This document shows, piece by piece, positions 8,081 to 15,951 of a stretch of 64,000 nucleotides of DNA. Made by a program: the position numbers and the translations under genes. Origin of the DNA: JBDRKN01 sp043813955 (GTDB taxonomy: Bacteria > Patescibacteriota > Patescibacteriia > Patescibacteriales > Patescibacteriaceae). Under the pieces are notes generated by a model, which saw only the letters and a program-made list of their open reading frames with translations, had not been told where the DNA came from and did not search any database. The DNA lies in assembly GCA_043813955.1 (NCBI GenBank), contig JBDRKN010000020.1:1-64000 (forward strand), in the 5' to 3' direction. How positions within the stretch are numbered: position 1 is the first letter of the stretch; each line of letters opens with the position of its first letter.

Positions 8081-8089
8081 TGCTATACT
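8081..8089 (+). promoter_or_regulatory. Extended -10 promoter of the 83-aa gene
   Basis: TGCTATACT is an extended -10 element (TGn plus TATACT) with no good -35 box. The start codon is 7 nt past the -10 box, so the predicted transcript would be leaderless. Confidence 0.4.
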
Positions 8090-8095
8090 ATTTAC

Positions 8096-8347
8096 ATGAA
8101 ACAATTAGGCGATATTTTCAAAAACAGGAAAGTTAAAAAACCGCCAGCTTATGAATGGCAGGATTTAGCTTTGCGCATGATTGAAGAGCTGAGGATTCCT
8201 AAATTCAAGCGCAGTTCTGTTTTTAAAATATGCAAAGAAAACTCCAGGGAAGCTATTGAACAAGCTTTTAATGACACAAAAGAACTCTGCCCAGACGGAC
8301 AGAGTTGGAAGTATTTTTTCAAAATTATTTCTAAAAAGAATAATTAA
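8096..8347 (+). CDS. Hypothetical protein, 83 aa
   Basis: A basic, helical protein with a YEWQDLALRMIEEL segment followed by PKFKRSSVFKICKENSREAIEQAFNDTKEL. I do not recognise a characterised family, though the pattern is reminiscent of small conserved CPR proteins. It converges with the LigB-like gene, and their 3' ends overlap by 17 bp. Confidence 0.6.
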   Translation: MKQLGDIFKNRKVKKPPAYEWQDLALRMIEELRIPKFKRSSVFKICKENSREAIEQAFNDTKELCPDGQSWKYFFKIISKKNN

Positions 8348-9116
8348 CTACTAAACATCCAACTCCAAAAGGATGTTCATATGACAGCAATTTAGCTGTT
8401 TTTTTCATGTCTGATAATAAGCCAAGCAGTATCATAATCGGCCTTAGGCCTGTTTCATTAACATCTTTAATTAGCTTTGGATCAATCTTTAATATGTTAA
8501 TATCATCATTCTCAATAGCTTTAATAACTTTTTTATCAAACTTTTTAGCCTGCAAAGAATAACCTGCTAAAGCTTGCCTGCTAAGGCAGCAGGATAAATC
8601 AGCAGAAACAATAATAGCTATCTTTCTCTGGCTGATTACAAGCTCATGCCTTAATAGCTGTCCAAACTCATAATGGCTCTTTAAATCCTGCTGTGAATTG
8701 TAAATAGGGATAATTTTAACATTAGGCAGATTCTTTGTTAATAAAAACAATGGCACAGCTGATCCAGAATCAAGAACAGGCTCATTAATAATCTGCAATT
8801 GTGTTTTTGATTCTAAATTTTCTTTAAGCCTCGCAGCTAGCTCAACATCTCCGGATAATTTAAACTTATTAGTCAAATCCCCAAATTCTTCAAACTTTCC
8901 CTCAAATTCAGAGCTGATATTCAAGCTAAAAGCCTCTGGCTGAATCAAGCCATGCGGTGAAAGAATAATTATGGTTTCTGGCTTAACAGATTCCAAAGCA
9001 ACCCTTAACTTATCATACGCAGTTAAGGTCTGTTTTAATTGATTAGTATTTTCTTTTCCCACTTCAGGAATCAGCAGAGGAGAGTGGGAAGCGATTGCAG
9101 AAAAAATTACAGACAT
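8331..9116 (-). CDS. MEMO / class III extradiol dioxygenase (LigB)-like protein
   Basis: The N-terminus FSAIASHSPLLIPEVG and the IIILSPHGL strand match the LigB superfamily, which includes extradiol dioxygenases and the MEMO proteins (AmmeMemoRadiSam system protein B). His residues in SHSPLL and SPHG are the likely metal ligands. IIVSADLSC and YEHPFGVGCLV also fit the fold. No AMMECR1 or radical-SAM partner is encoded nearby. Aromatic-ring degradation is unlikely in a reduced genome, so the substrate is unknown. Confidence 0.7.
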   Translation of the reverse strand: MSVIFSAIASHSPLLIPEVGKENTNQLKQTLTAYDKLRVALESVKPETIIILSPHGLIQPEAFSLNISSEFEGKFEEFGDLTNKFKLSGDVELAARLKENLESKTQLQIINEPVLDSGSAVPLFLLTKNLPNVKIIPIYNSQQDLKSHYEFGQLLRHELVISQRKIAIIVSADLSCCLSRQALAGYSLQAKKFDKKVIKAIENDDINILKIDPKLIKDVNETGLRPIMILLGLLSDMKKTAKLLSYEHPFGVGCLVVNYSF

Positions 9117-9148
9117 AAATGAAAGCAGGCCTTGGGCCTGCTCCTTAA

Positions 9149-10621
9149 TTATTCAGTTTCTTCAACAGCTCCTAAAACCTGTATAGGCTCGCCCTTGGTG
9201 TATAGCAAAAAAACCTTTGGTGAAATAGTAACAATATTTTCCCATTTATACCCCATGCTTTCAAATACTTCAGCAGATTTAATAGCCCTAAGCTGTCCTT
9301 GGTCAATCACATAAACGCCTGGAGCCTTGTCAATCTTAACAAGCTCGCCGTCATTAAATTTTATAGGCTCTACTGTCTGATATCTGGCTAGCTCATGCGG
9401 GCTTACAGGAATAATTTTGCGGCCTTTAAACTTTACTTCTAAAAATATGCGCTCTAAAATAGGGGCTTTAACTCCTTCTTCAACCCAATAAACGCCTCCT
9501 GTCATATCATCCTGCAGCAAAGCGCCCATTGGATAAGCAGAATTTTCAGTAATTGGCTTGCTTTCTTCATATGAATTTATATCCTCCCATGAAGCATTCA
9601 TAATCTCTTCTGGATTATATCCAATGCGCCTAAATGCTTCTATGTTTGTAAAGCCTCTGCGCTTGTTATCTACTAAGAGCCAAAGTTTTCCGTCTGGATC
9701 CTGAATAATTGAATACTGGGGAAATCTAATAGGAGCTCCTATTTCAAATTTTGATAAAACAGCTTTGTCTACTTGTATAATCTTTTTTAAATCAAACCTT
9801 GAGACAAGGGCGGCTTTTGACAGAAAAGGGCGTTTTTGATCATTTTGAATCAGCCAGACTCCTGCCTCGCCCTTGGCTTGTAGCAAAGATCCATTAGGAT
9901 AGGTGGTTCTAAAATATCTGTTCCAGATTACCCAAAAATTATAATTGCCATTATATACATGGGGAGTATAGTTATACAAAGCGGCAGTAGCATTATTAGT
10001 TGGAGTAACAATTGATTCTGCCCTAACTGAGGTAGAATATGGATTAGTAAAATGATATGTTCTGTTAATTTTGTATTTATAATTCTGCGGATTATCCATA
10101 TAATCCCTGAATTGGAGAGCAGCGCTGTTAACCTGCTTTCCAAAGCCTCTCCAGCGCGAATTACAGCCTCCGCCGTCAGGGCAGCCATAGCCCATGGCCC
10201 AGTCAAGCCTGCCTCTTTCTGGATTTCTATTATCAATCAAACCTTGTTCTTTCTGAAGCAAAACTAACAAAAACTTAGGATTTATAGTCTTAAACGGCTG
10301 GCATTTAAATTTCTTTTCAGCAAAAGTAGGTCGAGAACTCAATTCAACGCCATCGCAGTTAAAGTTATTAACAGAAGCATTATATATAATTTCTGCTGCG
10401 CTCTTTATTTCATAATTAGCGTCAAATGTCTTGTAATTTGCTAAATAGCTTGCTCTGTTTTCTAAAAAATCCTGTATATCTGATATGCTCATGGAATTAT
10501 AGTCTAAAAGCTCATAGTCTGATATAAGAAAGCTTGGGTTAAAAGCTTGTCCTGCTTTAGCAGAATTAGCTGATAATAAAGTAAAAATTACACAAAAGGA
10601 TAATATAAACGCTTTGCGCAT
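9149..10621 (-). CDS. Secreted cell-wall-associated protein with lysozyme-like N-domain and four C-terminal repeats
   Basis: A cleavable signal peptide (AFILSFCVIFTLLSANSAKA) precedes a ~200-residue domain. Its INPKFLLVLLQKEQGLI helix, with a central Glu, and DWAMGYGCPDGGGCNSRWRG resemble lysozyme or transglycosylase-like exported proteins. Four ~45-residue repeats follow from about residue 240 (starts GSLLQ, SIIQDPDGK, GALLQDD, GELVKID; each has a [VL]W[LV][IV]..[NG] core and ends in an EAF/AEVF helix). They look like wall- or surface-binding modules. Enzymatic activity is inferred, not shown. The gene stands alone, divergent from the ClpP-like gene. Confidence 0.65.
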   Translation of the reverse strand: MRKAFILSFCVIFTLLSANSAKAGQAFNPSFLISDYELLDYNSMSISDIQDFLENRASYLANYKTFDANYEIKSAAEIIYNASVNNFNCDGVELSSRPTFAEKKFKCQPFKTINPKFLLVLLQKEQGLIDNRNPERGRLDWAMGYGCPDGGGCNSRWRGFGKQVNSAALQFRDYMDNPQNYKYKINRTYHFTNPYSTSVRAESIVTPTNNATAALYNYTPHVYNGNYNFWVIWNRYFRTTYPNGSLLQAKGEAGVWLIQNDQKRPFLSKAALVSRFDLKKIIQVDKAVLSKFEIGAPIRFPQYSIIQDPDGKLWLLVDNKRRGFTNIEAFRRIGYNPEEIMNASWEDINSYEESKPITENSAYPMGALLQDDMTGGVYWVEEGVKAPILERIFLEVKFKGRKIIPVSPHELARYQTVEPIKFNDGELVKIDKAPGVYVIDQGQLRAIKSAEVFESMGYKWENIVTISPKVFLLYTKGEPIQVLGAVEETE

Positions 10622-10699
10622 AAAATATGTTTAATTTGTTATATTATGATTATAGCACAAATTATAGAATAAGAAAGATGTACAAGTCCATGAACATAA

Positions 10700-10728
10700 T
10701 TGACACAAAGCATTTGATATGATTTAAT
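10700..10728 (+). promoter_or_regulatory. Promoter of the ClpP-like operon
   Basis: TTGACA (10700-10705) and TTTAAT (10723-10728) with a 17-bp spacer. This gives a leader of about 40 nt ending in the Shine-Dalgarno sequence AAAGGA. Confidence 0.55.
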
Positions 10729-10777
10729 AATATATTATTTAATTAACTAATTTTGCACATTTACAAAGGATTTGAAA

Positions 10778-11317
10778 ATGGAATTATCAGAAAGACAAAA
10801 AGGACTTCTTAATAAACGCATTATTAAGATATATGGAGAAATTGATGGACATATGGTTGATTATGTGCGTGAATGCCTTGAAACACTAATAATATCCGGC
10901 AGCCCCAAAATAACAGTTATATTCTCTAGCTATGGTGGAAACATTATTTCTGGTTTGGCTATCTATGATTTATTAATACTGTATAAAGGCAAAATAATAG
11001 GAAGGGCTATCAACTTTTGCCATTCAACAGCTATTTTTTGTTTGCAGGCATGCGATGCAAAAGAGGCAAGCCGTCATTCCTCTCTGCTTGCGCATAATCT
11101 TTTGGGCAATAAAGTTAAGTTGGATCTTTTGCTTAATAAAAAAAGGCGGAAGAAGTATATCGCTAATTTAAAAAGACAGCAAAAATTAATGAATGATATT
11201 TTCCTTAAAAAAACAAAGTTCAAAAATATAGAAGAACTGAAAAAATTTTTGGCTAAAAACAAAGTTATAACCGCCAAGAAAGCAAAAAAACTAGGTCTTA
11301 TTGATAAAATTATTTAA
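10778..11317 (+). CDS. ClpP-like serine peptidase, divergent
   Basis: The ClpP/crotonase-fold landmarks are visible: IYGEIDG, then ITVIFSSYGGNIISGLAIYDLL, equivalent to the ClpP strand-turn GGSV..GLAIYD. A Ser in CHSTA occupies the nucleophile region, and a His (LLAHNLLG) lies 23 residues later, against about 25 in ClpP. The third triad member, Asp, is not evident: the region reads IEELKKFLAKN. The protein may be inactive or use another residue. An ATG with AAAGGA 7 nt upstream is preferred to the TTG two codons earlier. It is followed in operon by an unknown 88-aa protein, not by clpX. Confidence 0.7.
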   Translation: MELSERQKGLLNKRIIKIYGEIDGHMVDYVRECLETLIISGSPKITVIFSSYGGNIISGLAIYDLLILYKGKIIGRAINFCHSTAIFCLQACDAKEASRHSSLLAHNLLGNKVKLDLLLNKKRRKKYIANLKRQQKLMNDIFLKKTKFKNIEELKKFLAKNKVITAKKAKKLGLIDKII

Positions 11318-11326
11318 GGAGGATTT

Positions 11327-11593
11327 ATGGATATATTAGAATTTGACATCCATGATGTCGGGGAAAAAGATATGAAAACGCTCTCTATGAAAGAGAGGGG
11401 TCAAGCGCCTGTCATTTTTACAAAGGCAAAAATTGACAATAGCAAAATCATGCCTGGCAATATTTTGGAGATTAGGACAGATGATGGGATTAAGCCTTAT
11501 TTAATTAAAAGCGTACATCGGGAGGCTAGCAAAAAAACTAACCAAGATATCAAAAAAGGCAAAGTTTTTGTTTCTGAGCTCAAGCCTCGTTAA
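11327..11593 (+). CDS. Hypothetical protein, 88 aa, partner of the ClpP-like gene
   Basis: Translation starts behind a strong AAGGAGG Shine-Dalgarno sequence, 9 bp after the ClpP-like stop codon, so the two are co-expressed. The sequence (MPGNILEIRTDDGIKPYLIKSVHREASKK) suggests a small beta-barrel of SH3 or PemK-like type, with no identifiable catalytic motif. I do not recognise the family. Confidence 0.6.
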   Translation: MDILEFDIHDVGEKDMKTLSMKERGQAPVIFTKAKIDNSKIMPGNILEIRTDDGIKPYLIKSVHREASKKTNQDIKKGKVFVSELKPR

Positions 11594-11597
11594 TAAC

Positions 11598-11627
11598 AAA
11601 GCCGGTATTGCAATAGTACCGGCTTTT
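11598..11627 (+). terminator. Rho-independent terminator of the ClpP-like operon
   Basis: GCCGGTA, a 9-nt loop and TACCGGC, flanked by AAA and TTTT. Given the A-tract on the other side it can also serve clpB, which converges from the right. Confidence 0.85.
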
Positions 11628-11642
11628 AAAATATCCAAATCA

Positions 11643-14264
11643 TTATTTAACCGCAAGCAAAACCTTGTCTTTTTCCCCTATATTAATAGTTACATCATCT
11701 CCTGCTTTAATCTTGCCTTCAATGATTTCCATGGCTAATTCATCAAGAATCAAATCCTGAATCTTGCGCTTGAGCGGCCTGGCTCCAAAAGTCTGGTCAT
11801 AGCCTTTGTCAGCAAGCATGGTTTTAACTTTTTTGCCAATCTTAATGCTTATTTCCTTATTTTTCAAACGTTTTTCCACTTTGATTAATTCTAAATCAAC
11901 AATTTTCATTAAATCCTGCTTATTTAAATTTCTAAAGATGACAATCTCATCTATGCGGTTTAAAAACTCTAATTTAAAATGCTGGCGCAGAATTTTATCA
12001 ATCTTTTCCTTTACTTCATCATGGAATATTTGCTTAGTCTGCATCTCATCAGTTGTGTCATAAAACCCTATAGAATACTCCTTGATTATTTCATTGCCTA
12101 AATTAGATGTCATGATAATAATAGTATTTTTAAAATTAACAGCTCTGCCCTTGGAATCAGTAAGCTGGCCGTCATCTAAAATCTGCAAAAGAATATTAAA
12201 TATCTCTGGATGCGCTTTTTCAATTTCATCAAACAATATTACGCTGTAAGGTTTTCTCCTAATTCGCTCTGTAAGCTGGCCTCCGTCATCATAGCCAACA
12301 TAGCCTGGGGGCGAACCGATTATCTTTGCCACGCTGTGCTTTTCCATAAATTCGCTCATGTCTAAGCGAATCAAGGCTGATTCGTCATTAAACATAAATC
12401 CTGCTAATACTTTAGCTAATTCAGTTTTGCCAACGCCAGTTGGCCCGACAAAGAAAAAGGATCCAATTGGCTTTTTTTCTTCATTAATGCCTGCTCTGGA
12501 ACGCCGTATAGCATTGGCTATGGCGCTAATAGCATTATCCTGTCCAATAATTTCTTTGCCAAGCTCCTGCTCAATGCGGGCAAGCTTTTTAATTTCTGAT
12601 TCAAGCATCTTAGATACTGGGATGCCGGTCCATTTAGCAACTACTATGGCAATATCCTCATCAGTAACTTCTTCTTTTAACAGCTTTTGGCCCTTGCTCT
12701 GGATTTTGTTCAATTCTATTTCATTAGCCTTAATTTGTTTTTCCAGATCAGGTATCTTAGAGTAGCGAATCTCCGCTACCTTGGTTAAATCATCTCCAGA
12801 ACGCTGGATTATATCTGCCTCAGCTTTAAATTTGTCAATTTCTTTTTTAGCATTCCTGATTTTTGAAATAATATCTTTTTCATTCTGCCAATGCAGTTCT
12901 AATTGATGAACCTCTTCTTTTATTTTGCCTAATTTTTGATCAATATTGCGCAATTTAACTCCTCCTTCTTTAGCTAAGCCAGCTTTGGCAATCTCTAGTC
13001 TTCTTAATTCATTTTTTAGATTATCAAGTTCTTCAGGAGAGGAATCAATTTCCATGCGCAAAGCAGAGGTTGCTTCATCCATTAAATCAACTGACTTGTC
13101 AGGAAGGAAACGGTCTGAAATATATCTATGCGATAATTTAACAGCAGCTACTAAAGCAGAATCAGTAATCTGTACGCCATGATGCACTTCGTACTTTTCT
13201 TTAATGCCACGCATGATTTCAATAGCATCTTCAACTGTTGGCTCATCAACGTGAATTGGCTGAAAGCGCCTTTCAAGAGCAGAATCCTTTTCAATATATT
13301 TTTGGTATTCTTTTGTAGTAGTAGCGCCAATAGTAATTATCTCGCCCCTTGCTAGCGCGGGTTTAAGCATATTAGAGGCGTCCATAGCGCCCTCAGAGGC
13401 TCCTGTGCCTACAATAGTATGCAATTCGTCTATAAATAGGATAATCTTGCCGTCCTGGGATTTAATTTCCTTAAGCACTGCCTTAAGCCTGTCTTCAAAC
13501 TCGCCCCTAAACTTAGCCCCGGCTATTAAAGCGCCTAAATCCAAGCTCACAAGCCTTTTATTATATAGGGTTTCAGGTATGTTATTTTCTGCAATACGCT
13601 GCGCCAAGCCTTCAACAATAGCAGTCTTGCCTGTACCAGCCTCGCCAATTAATACAGGGTTGTTTTTCCTTCGCCTGGACAATACTTGCATAATTCGCTT
13701 GATTTCATTATCTCTTCCAATAACTGGATCTAGCTTTCCTTTCTTGGCTAAATCAGTAAGGTCATTAGTATATCTTTCCAAAGCGCGAAATCTGTTTTCA
13801 GGGCTCTGGCTGTCTATTTTCTCATTGCCTCGAAGGTCTTTTAAGATAACAATGGTCTGGTCATAATCAAGGCCTAAATGAAAAAGAATCTGCTGAGCTT
13901 TTGACCTTGTTCTAACAATGGATAAAAATAGATGCTCTGCGGAAATAAATTCGTCTTTCATTGTCACAGATTCGCGATTAGCCTGCTCAATCACATTAGC
14001 CATCTCGGCTGTTCCCTGAACCATGCCAACAGATACTTCTACCTGCACCTTTGGAAGTTTTTCAATCTCTAATTCTGCCTTGTTTCTAACCAAATCAGGA
14101 TTTATCTTAAATCTTTCTAAAATAGTTCTAACCATGCTCTCTGGCTGTTCAATCAAAGCCACCATTAAGTGCAGGGCATTAATATGCTGCTGCCCAAATT
14201 CTTGCGCAATAATCTGCGCGTTTATTATTGCTTCTTGAGATTTATGAGTAAATTTGTCTAACAT
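11643..14264 (-). CDS. clpB: ATP-dependent disaggregase ClpB
   Basis: ClpB is a hexameric AAA+ disaggregase that works with DnaK. The order is an N-domain with two Clp-N repeats (1-150), AAA-1 with GEAGTGKT near residue 205, a long coiled-coil M domain (about 405-530, the feature separating ClpB from ClpC/ClpA), AAA-2 with GPTGVGKT near 605, and the C-terminal D2-small domain (GARPLKRKIQD). The 873 residues match the usual ClpB length. No ClpP-binding IGF/L loop is apparent. The promoter has no CIRCE operator. Confidence 0.95.
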   Translation of the reverse strand: MLDKFTHKSQEAIINAQIIAQEFGQQHINALHLMVALIEQPESMVRTILERFKINPDLVRNKAELEIEKLPKVQVEVSVGMVQGTAEMANVIEQANRESVTMKDEFISAEHLFLSIVRTRSKAQQILFHLGLDYDQTIVILKDLRGNEKIDSQSPENRFRALERYTNDLTDLAKKGKLDPVIGRDNEIKRIMQVLSRRRKNNPVLIGEAGTGKTAIVEGLAQRIAENNIPETLYNKRLVSLDLGALIAGAKFRGEFEDRLKAVLKEIKSQDGKIILFIDELHTIVGTGASEGAMDASNMLKPALARGEIITIGATTTKEYQKYIEKDSALERRFQPIHVDEPTVEDAIEIMRGIKEKYEVHHGVQITDSALVAAVKLSHRYISDRFLPDKSVDLMDEATSALRMEIDSSPEELDNLKNELRRLEIAKAGLAKEGGVKLRNIDQKLGKIKEEVHQLELHWQNEKDIISKIRNAKKEIDKFKAEADIIQRSGDDLTKVAEIRYSKIPDLEKQIKANEIELNKIQSKGQKLLKEEVTDEDIAIVVAKWTGIPVSKMLESEIKKLARIEQELGKEIIGQDNAISAIANAIRRSRAGINEEKKPIGSFFFVGPTGVGKTELAKVLAGFMFNDESALIRLDMSEFMEKHSVAKIIGSPPGYVGYDDGGQLTERIRRKPYSVILFDEIEKAHPEIFNILLQILDDGQLTDSKGRAVNFKNTIIIMTSNLGNEIIKEYSIGFYDTTDEMQTKQIFHDEVKEKIDKILRQHFKLEFLNRIDEIVIFRNLNKQDLMKIVDLELIKVEKRLKNKEISIKIGKKVKTMLADKGYDQTFGARPLKRKIQDLILDELAMEIIEGKIKAGDDVTINIGEKDKVLLAVK

Positions 14265-14270
14265 AGTAGA

Positions 14271-14299
14271 ATAATAGTATAATAGAAAACTGATGTCAA
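14271..14299 (-). promoter_or_regulatory. clpB promoter, predicted leaderless
   Basis: Read on the minus strand, TTGACA and TATTAT are 17 bp apart. The -10 box ends only 6 nt before the clpB ATG, so transcription should begin at or next to the A of the start codon. No Shine-Dalgarno sequence is present. Confidence 0.6.
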
Positions 14300-14300
14300 T

Positions 14301-14332
14301 AAAAAAAACCCCTTCTTTGCAAGAAGAAGGGG
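14301..14332 (-). terminator. Strong minus-strand terminator upstream of the clpB promoter
   Basis: A 9-bp stem (CCCCTTCTT/AAGAAGGGG) is followed on the minus strand by eight T residues, immediately before the clpB -35 box. It implies that a minus-strand transcript from 14333-14610 ends here, or that it insulates clpB. Confidence 0.75.
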
Positions 14333-14610
14333 GTACTTGCGCTATTTATTAGCATTGTTTTTAAGAGTAATATTATTGTAAACACTAATAAACAAAATTA
14401 TATGCTCTTTTTTATTGAATGTCTTTAAAAAAACAGATATCAATGCTAATAGGGCAAGATTTTAATTTAAAAGGAGCTTATCATGGTATTTGATAACTTA
14501 CCATATAATAATTTTTTTGTCAATATTTAAATATTCCTTTAATATTAGCTAAAAATCAAAATAAGCATATAGTTGCTAAATTAAATCAAATAAACTATAA
14601 TTAAGTTAAT
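14333..14610. other. Intergenic region between clpB and the glycosyltransferase-Nudix gene
   Basis: There is no gene of normal size. On the plus strand an AAGGAG motif precedes a 15-codon ORF (14483-14530) that may be chance. A short inverted repeat TTATCA/TGATAA surrounds its ATG. The right end holds the promoter of the next gene. Confidence 0.4.
14573..14601 (+). promoter_or_regulatory. Promoter of the glycosyltransferase-Nudix gene, predicted leaderless
   Basis: TTGCTA and a perfect TATAAT are separated by 17 bp. The start codon lies 9 nt after the -10 box, so the transcript is expected to have 0-3 nt of leader. Confidence 0.55.
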
Positions 14611-15780
14611 ATGACTGAAAATACAGTAAAAATCCTTGATATTAAAATATCCACCCTGGATAATCAGAAAATAAGGAATCAGGTATATAAATATTTAAAG
14701 GGCAGGCAGCGGCATCAGATTGTTACGCCTAACCCAGAATTTCTATTATCCTCGCTAAAGGATGATGAATTTTATTATATTTTAAACAATGCCAGCCTAT
14801 CAGTGCCTGACGGCATTGGCCTTAAATTTGCTTCATGGCTAAATGGAGGGAATATAAAGAGAATGGCTGGTTCTGACTTAATGCAGGATATATTAGCTTA
14901 TGCGCATAGTGATAACATGCCTGTGGCTGTCCTTAATTGGTCAAAAGGATTGTCTAGCAATCAGGAAATCTCTAATGCAATTAAGAATAAATATCCAAAA
15001 ATAAAATTATTAATACAGAGCGCTGAACGTGATAAAGATATTGATTTGGACAAAATAAAGAAATTTGCTCCAGCTGTTCTTTTATGCAGCTTAGGAGCTC
15101 CATATCAGGATAAGGTAATTTTTAAGCTCTTGCCTCAATTGCCTTCAGCAAGGCTTGGGATGGGAATAGGAGGAAGCTTTGACTTTATGACAGGCAAACT
15201 TAGAAGAGCGCCTGTTTTAATGCGCTCCTTAGGCTTAGAATGGATTTGGCGCTTGATTTTGCAGCCAAGGAAAAGATTTAAGCGCATATATAATGCCTTT
15301 ATTATCTTCTCATGGACTGTGTTCAAAGTTAAATATATTAACAGATTTTTTTATAGAAAAAATGTGATTGGATTTTTATTTAAAGACAAACAAGTTTTGA
15401 TTTTAAATTCTAATAAAGTAGACGAAGATTACTGGGGACTTCCGCAAGGCGGGATAGATAAGGGGGAAAGCGAAATTAATACTATTAAGAGGGAAATAAA
15501 AGAAGAGACTAATACTGATAATTTTAAAATCTTAAAACAGTATAATAATATATATAAATATGACTGGCCTAAAAATTATGGTATAATGGGATATAGGGGG
15601 CAGAAGCAAACTCTGTTTATTTTAAAATATTTTGGAAAAAAAGATGATATTAAAATATCTTTAGAGCATAAGGACTTTCGCTGGGTAGATATTAACAAGC
15701 TCATAGACGAAGCTGACCCTATTCACAGGGGATCGTACGAACTCTTTGTTCAAAAATATTATAATAATAAATATGTTTAA
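14611..15780 (+). CDS. WecG/TagA/CpsF glycosyltransferase fused to a Nudix hydrolase
   Basis: Residues 1-245 form a complete GT26 (WecG/TagA/CpsF) domain: VTPNPEFLLSS, the catalytic-type VPDGIGLKFASW segment, ...AGSDLM, LLCSLGAPYQDK, MGIGGSFDFMTGKLRRAP, and GLEWIWRLILQP. Such enzymes add the second sugar to a lipid-linked glycan. Residues ~252-389 form a Nudix domain with a full box (GGIDKGESEINTIKREIKEE) resembling RppH/Ap4A-type hydrolases. The junction is in-frame with no stop. The Nudix half could control nucleotide-sugar levels or simply be fused by gene loss. Downstream come a small membrane protein (8-nt overlap) and gltX. Confidence 0.88.
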   Translation: MTENTVKILDIKISTLDNQKIRNQVYKYLKGRQRHQIVTPNPEFLLSSLKDDEFYYILNNASLSVPDGIGLKFASWLNGGNIKRMAGSDLMQDILAYAHSDNMPVAVLNWSKGLSSNQEISNAIKNKYPKIKLLIQSAERDKDIDLDKIKKFAPAVLLCSLGAPYQDKVIFKLLPQLPSARLGMGIGGSFDFMTGKLRRAPVLMRSLGLEWIWRLILQPRKRFKRIYNAFIIFSWTVFKVKYINRFFYRKNVIGFLFKDKQVLILNSNKVDEDYWGLPQGGIDKGESEINTIKREIKEETNTDNFKILKQYNNIYKYDWPKNYGIMGYRGQKQTLFILKYFGKKDDIKISLEHKDFRWVDINKLIDEADPIHRGSYELFVQKYYNNKYV

Positions 15781-15949
15781 AATTAAAAAATGGCTCTACT
15801 TGCTTAATGATGCTACTAATGCAATGTTAGACAAGGACAAAGAAAAAAATCGCAAATCAATTTCCAAGCTTAAAACATGGATATTTGTAATAATCATTCT
15901 CTTGGCAATTTCTGCGATTTTTAATTTATATCAATATTTTATAAAATAA
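15773..15949 (+). CDS. Small single-pass membrane protein, 58 aa
   Basis: The ATG overlaps the stop of the upstream fusion gene, indicating translational coupling. A cytoplasmic basic segment (LDKDKEKNRKSISKLK) precedes one transmembrane helix (WIFVIIILLAISAIFNL). gltX starts 2 bp after it. The function is unknown. A start nine codons earlier is possible but would deepen the overlap. Confidence 0.6.
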   Translation: MFKIKKWLYLLNDATNAMLDKDKEKNRKSISKLKTWIFVIIILLAISAIFNLYQYFIK

Positions 15950-15951
15950 AT

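Noticed and set aside
9928..10267. Open frames of ~100 and 71 codons inside the secreted cell-wall protein gene
   Set aside because: They are antisense or alternate-frame shadows of a gene with a clear signal peptide and repeats.
10772..10777. TTG start for the ClpP-like gene
   Set aside because: The ATG two codons later has better Shine-Dalgarno spacing to AAAGGA.
14483..14530. A 15-codon ORF behind AAGGAG upstream of the GT-Nudix gene
   Set aside because: It is too short to judge, and no promoter or conservation can be shown. It is mentioned only in the intergenic entry.
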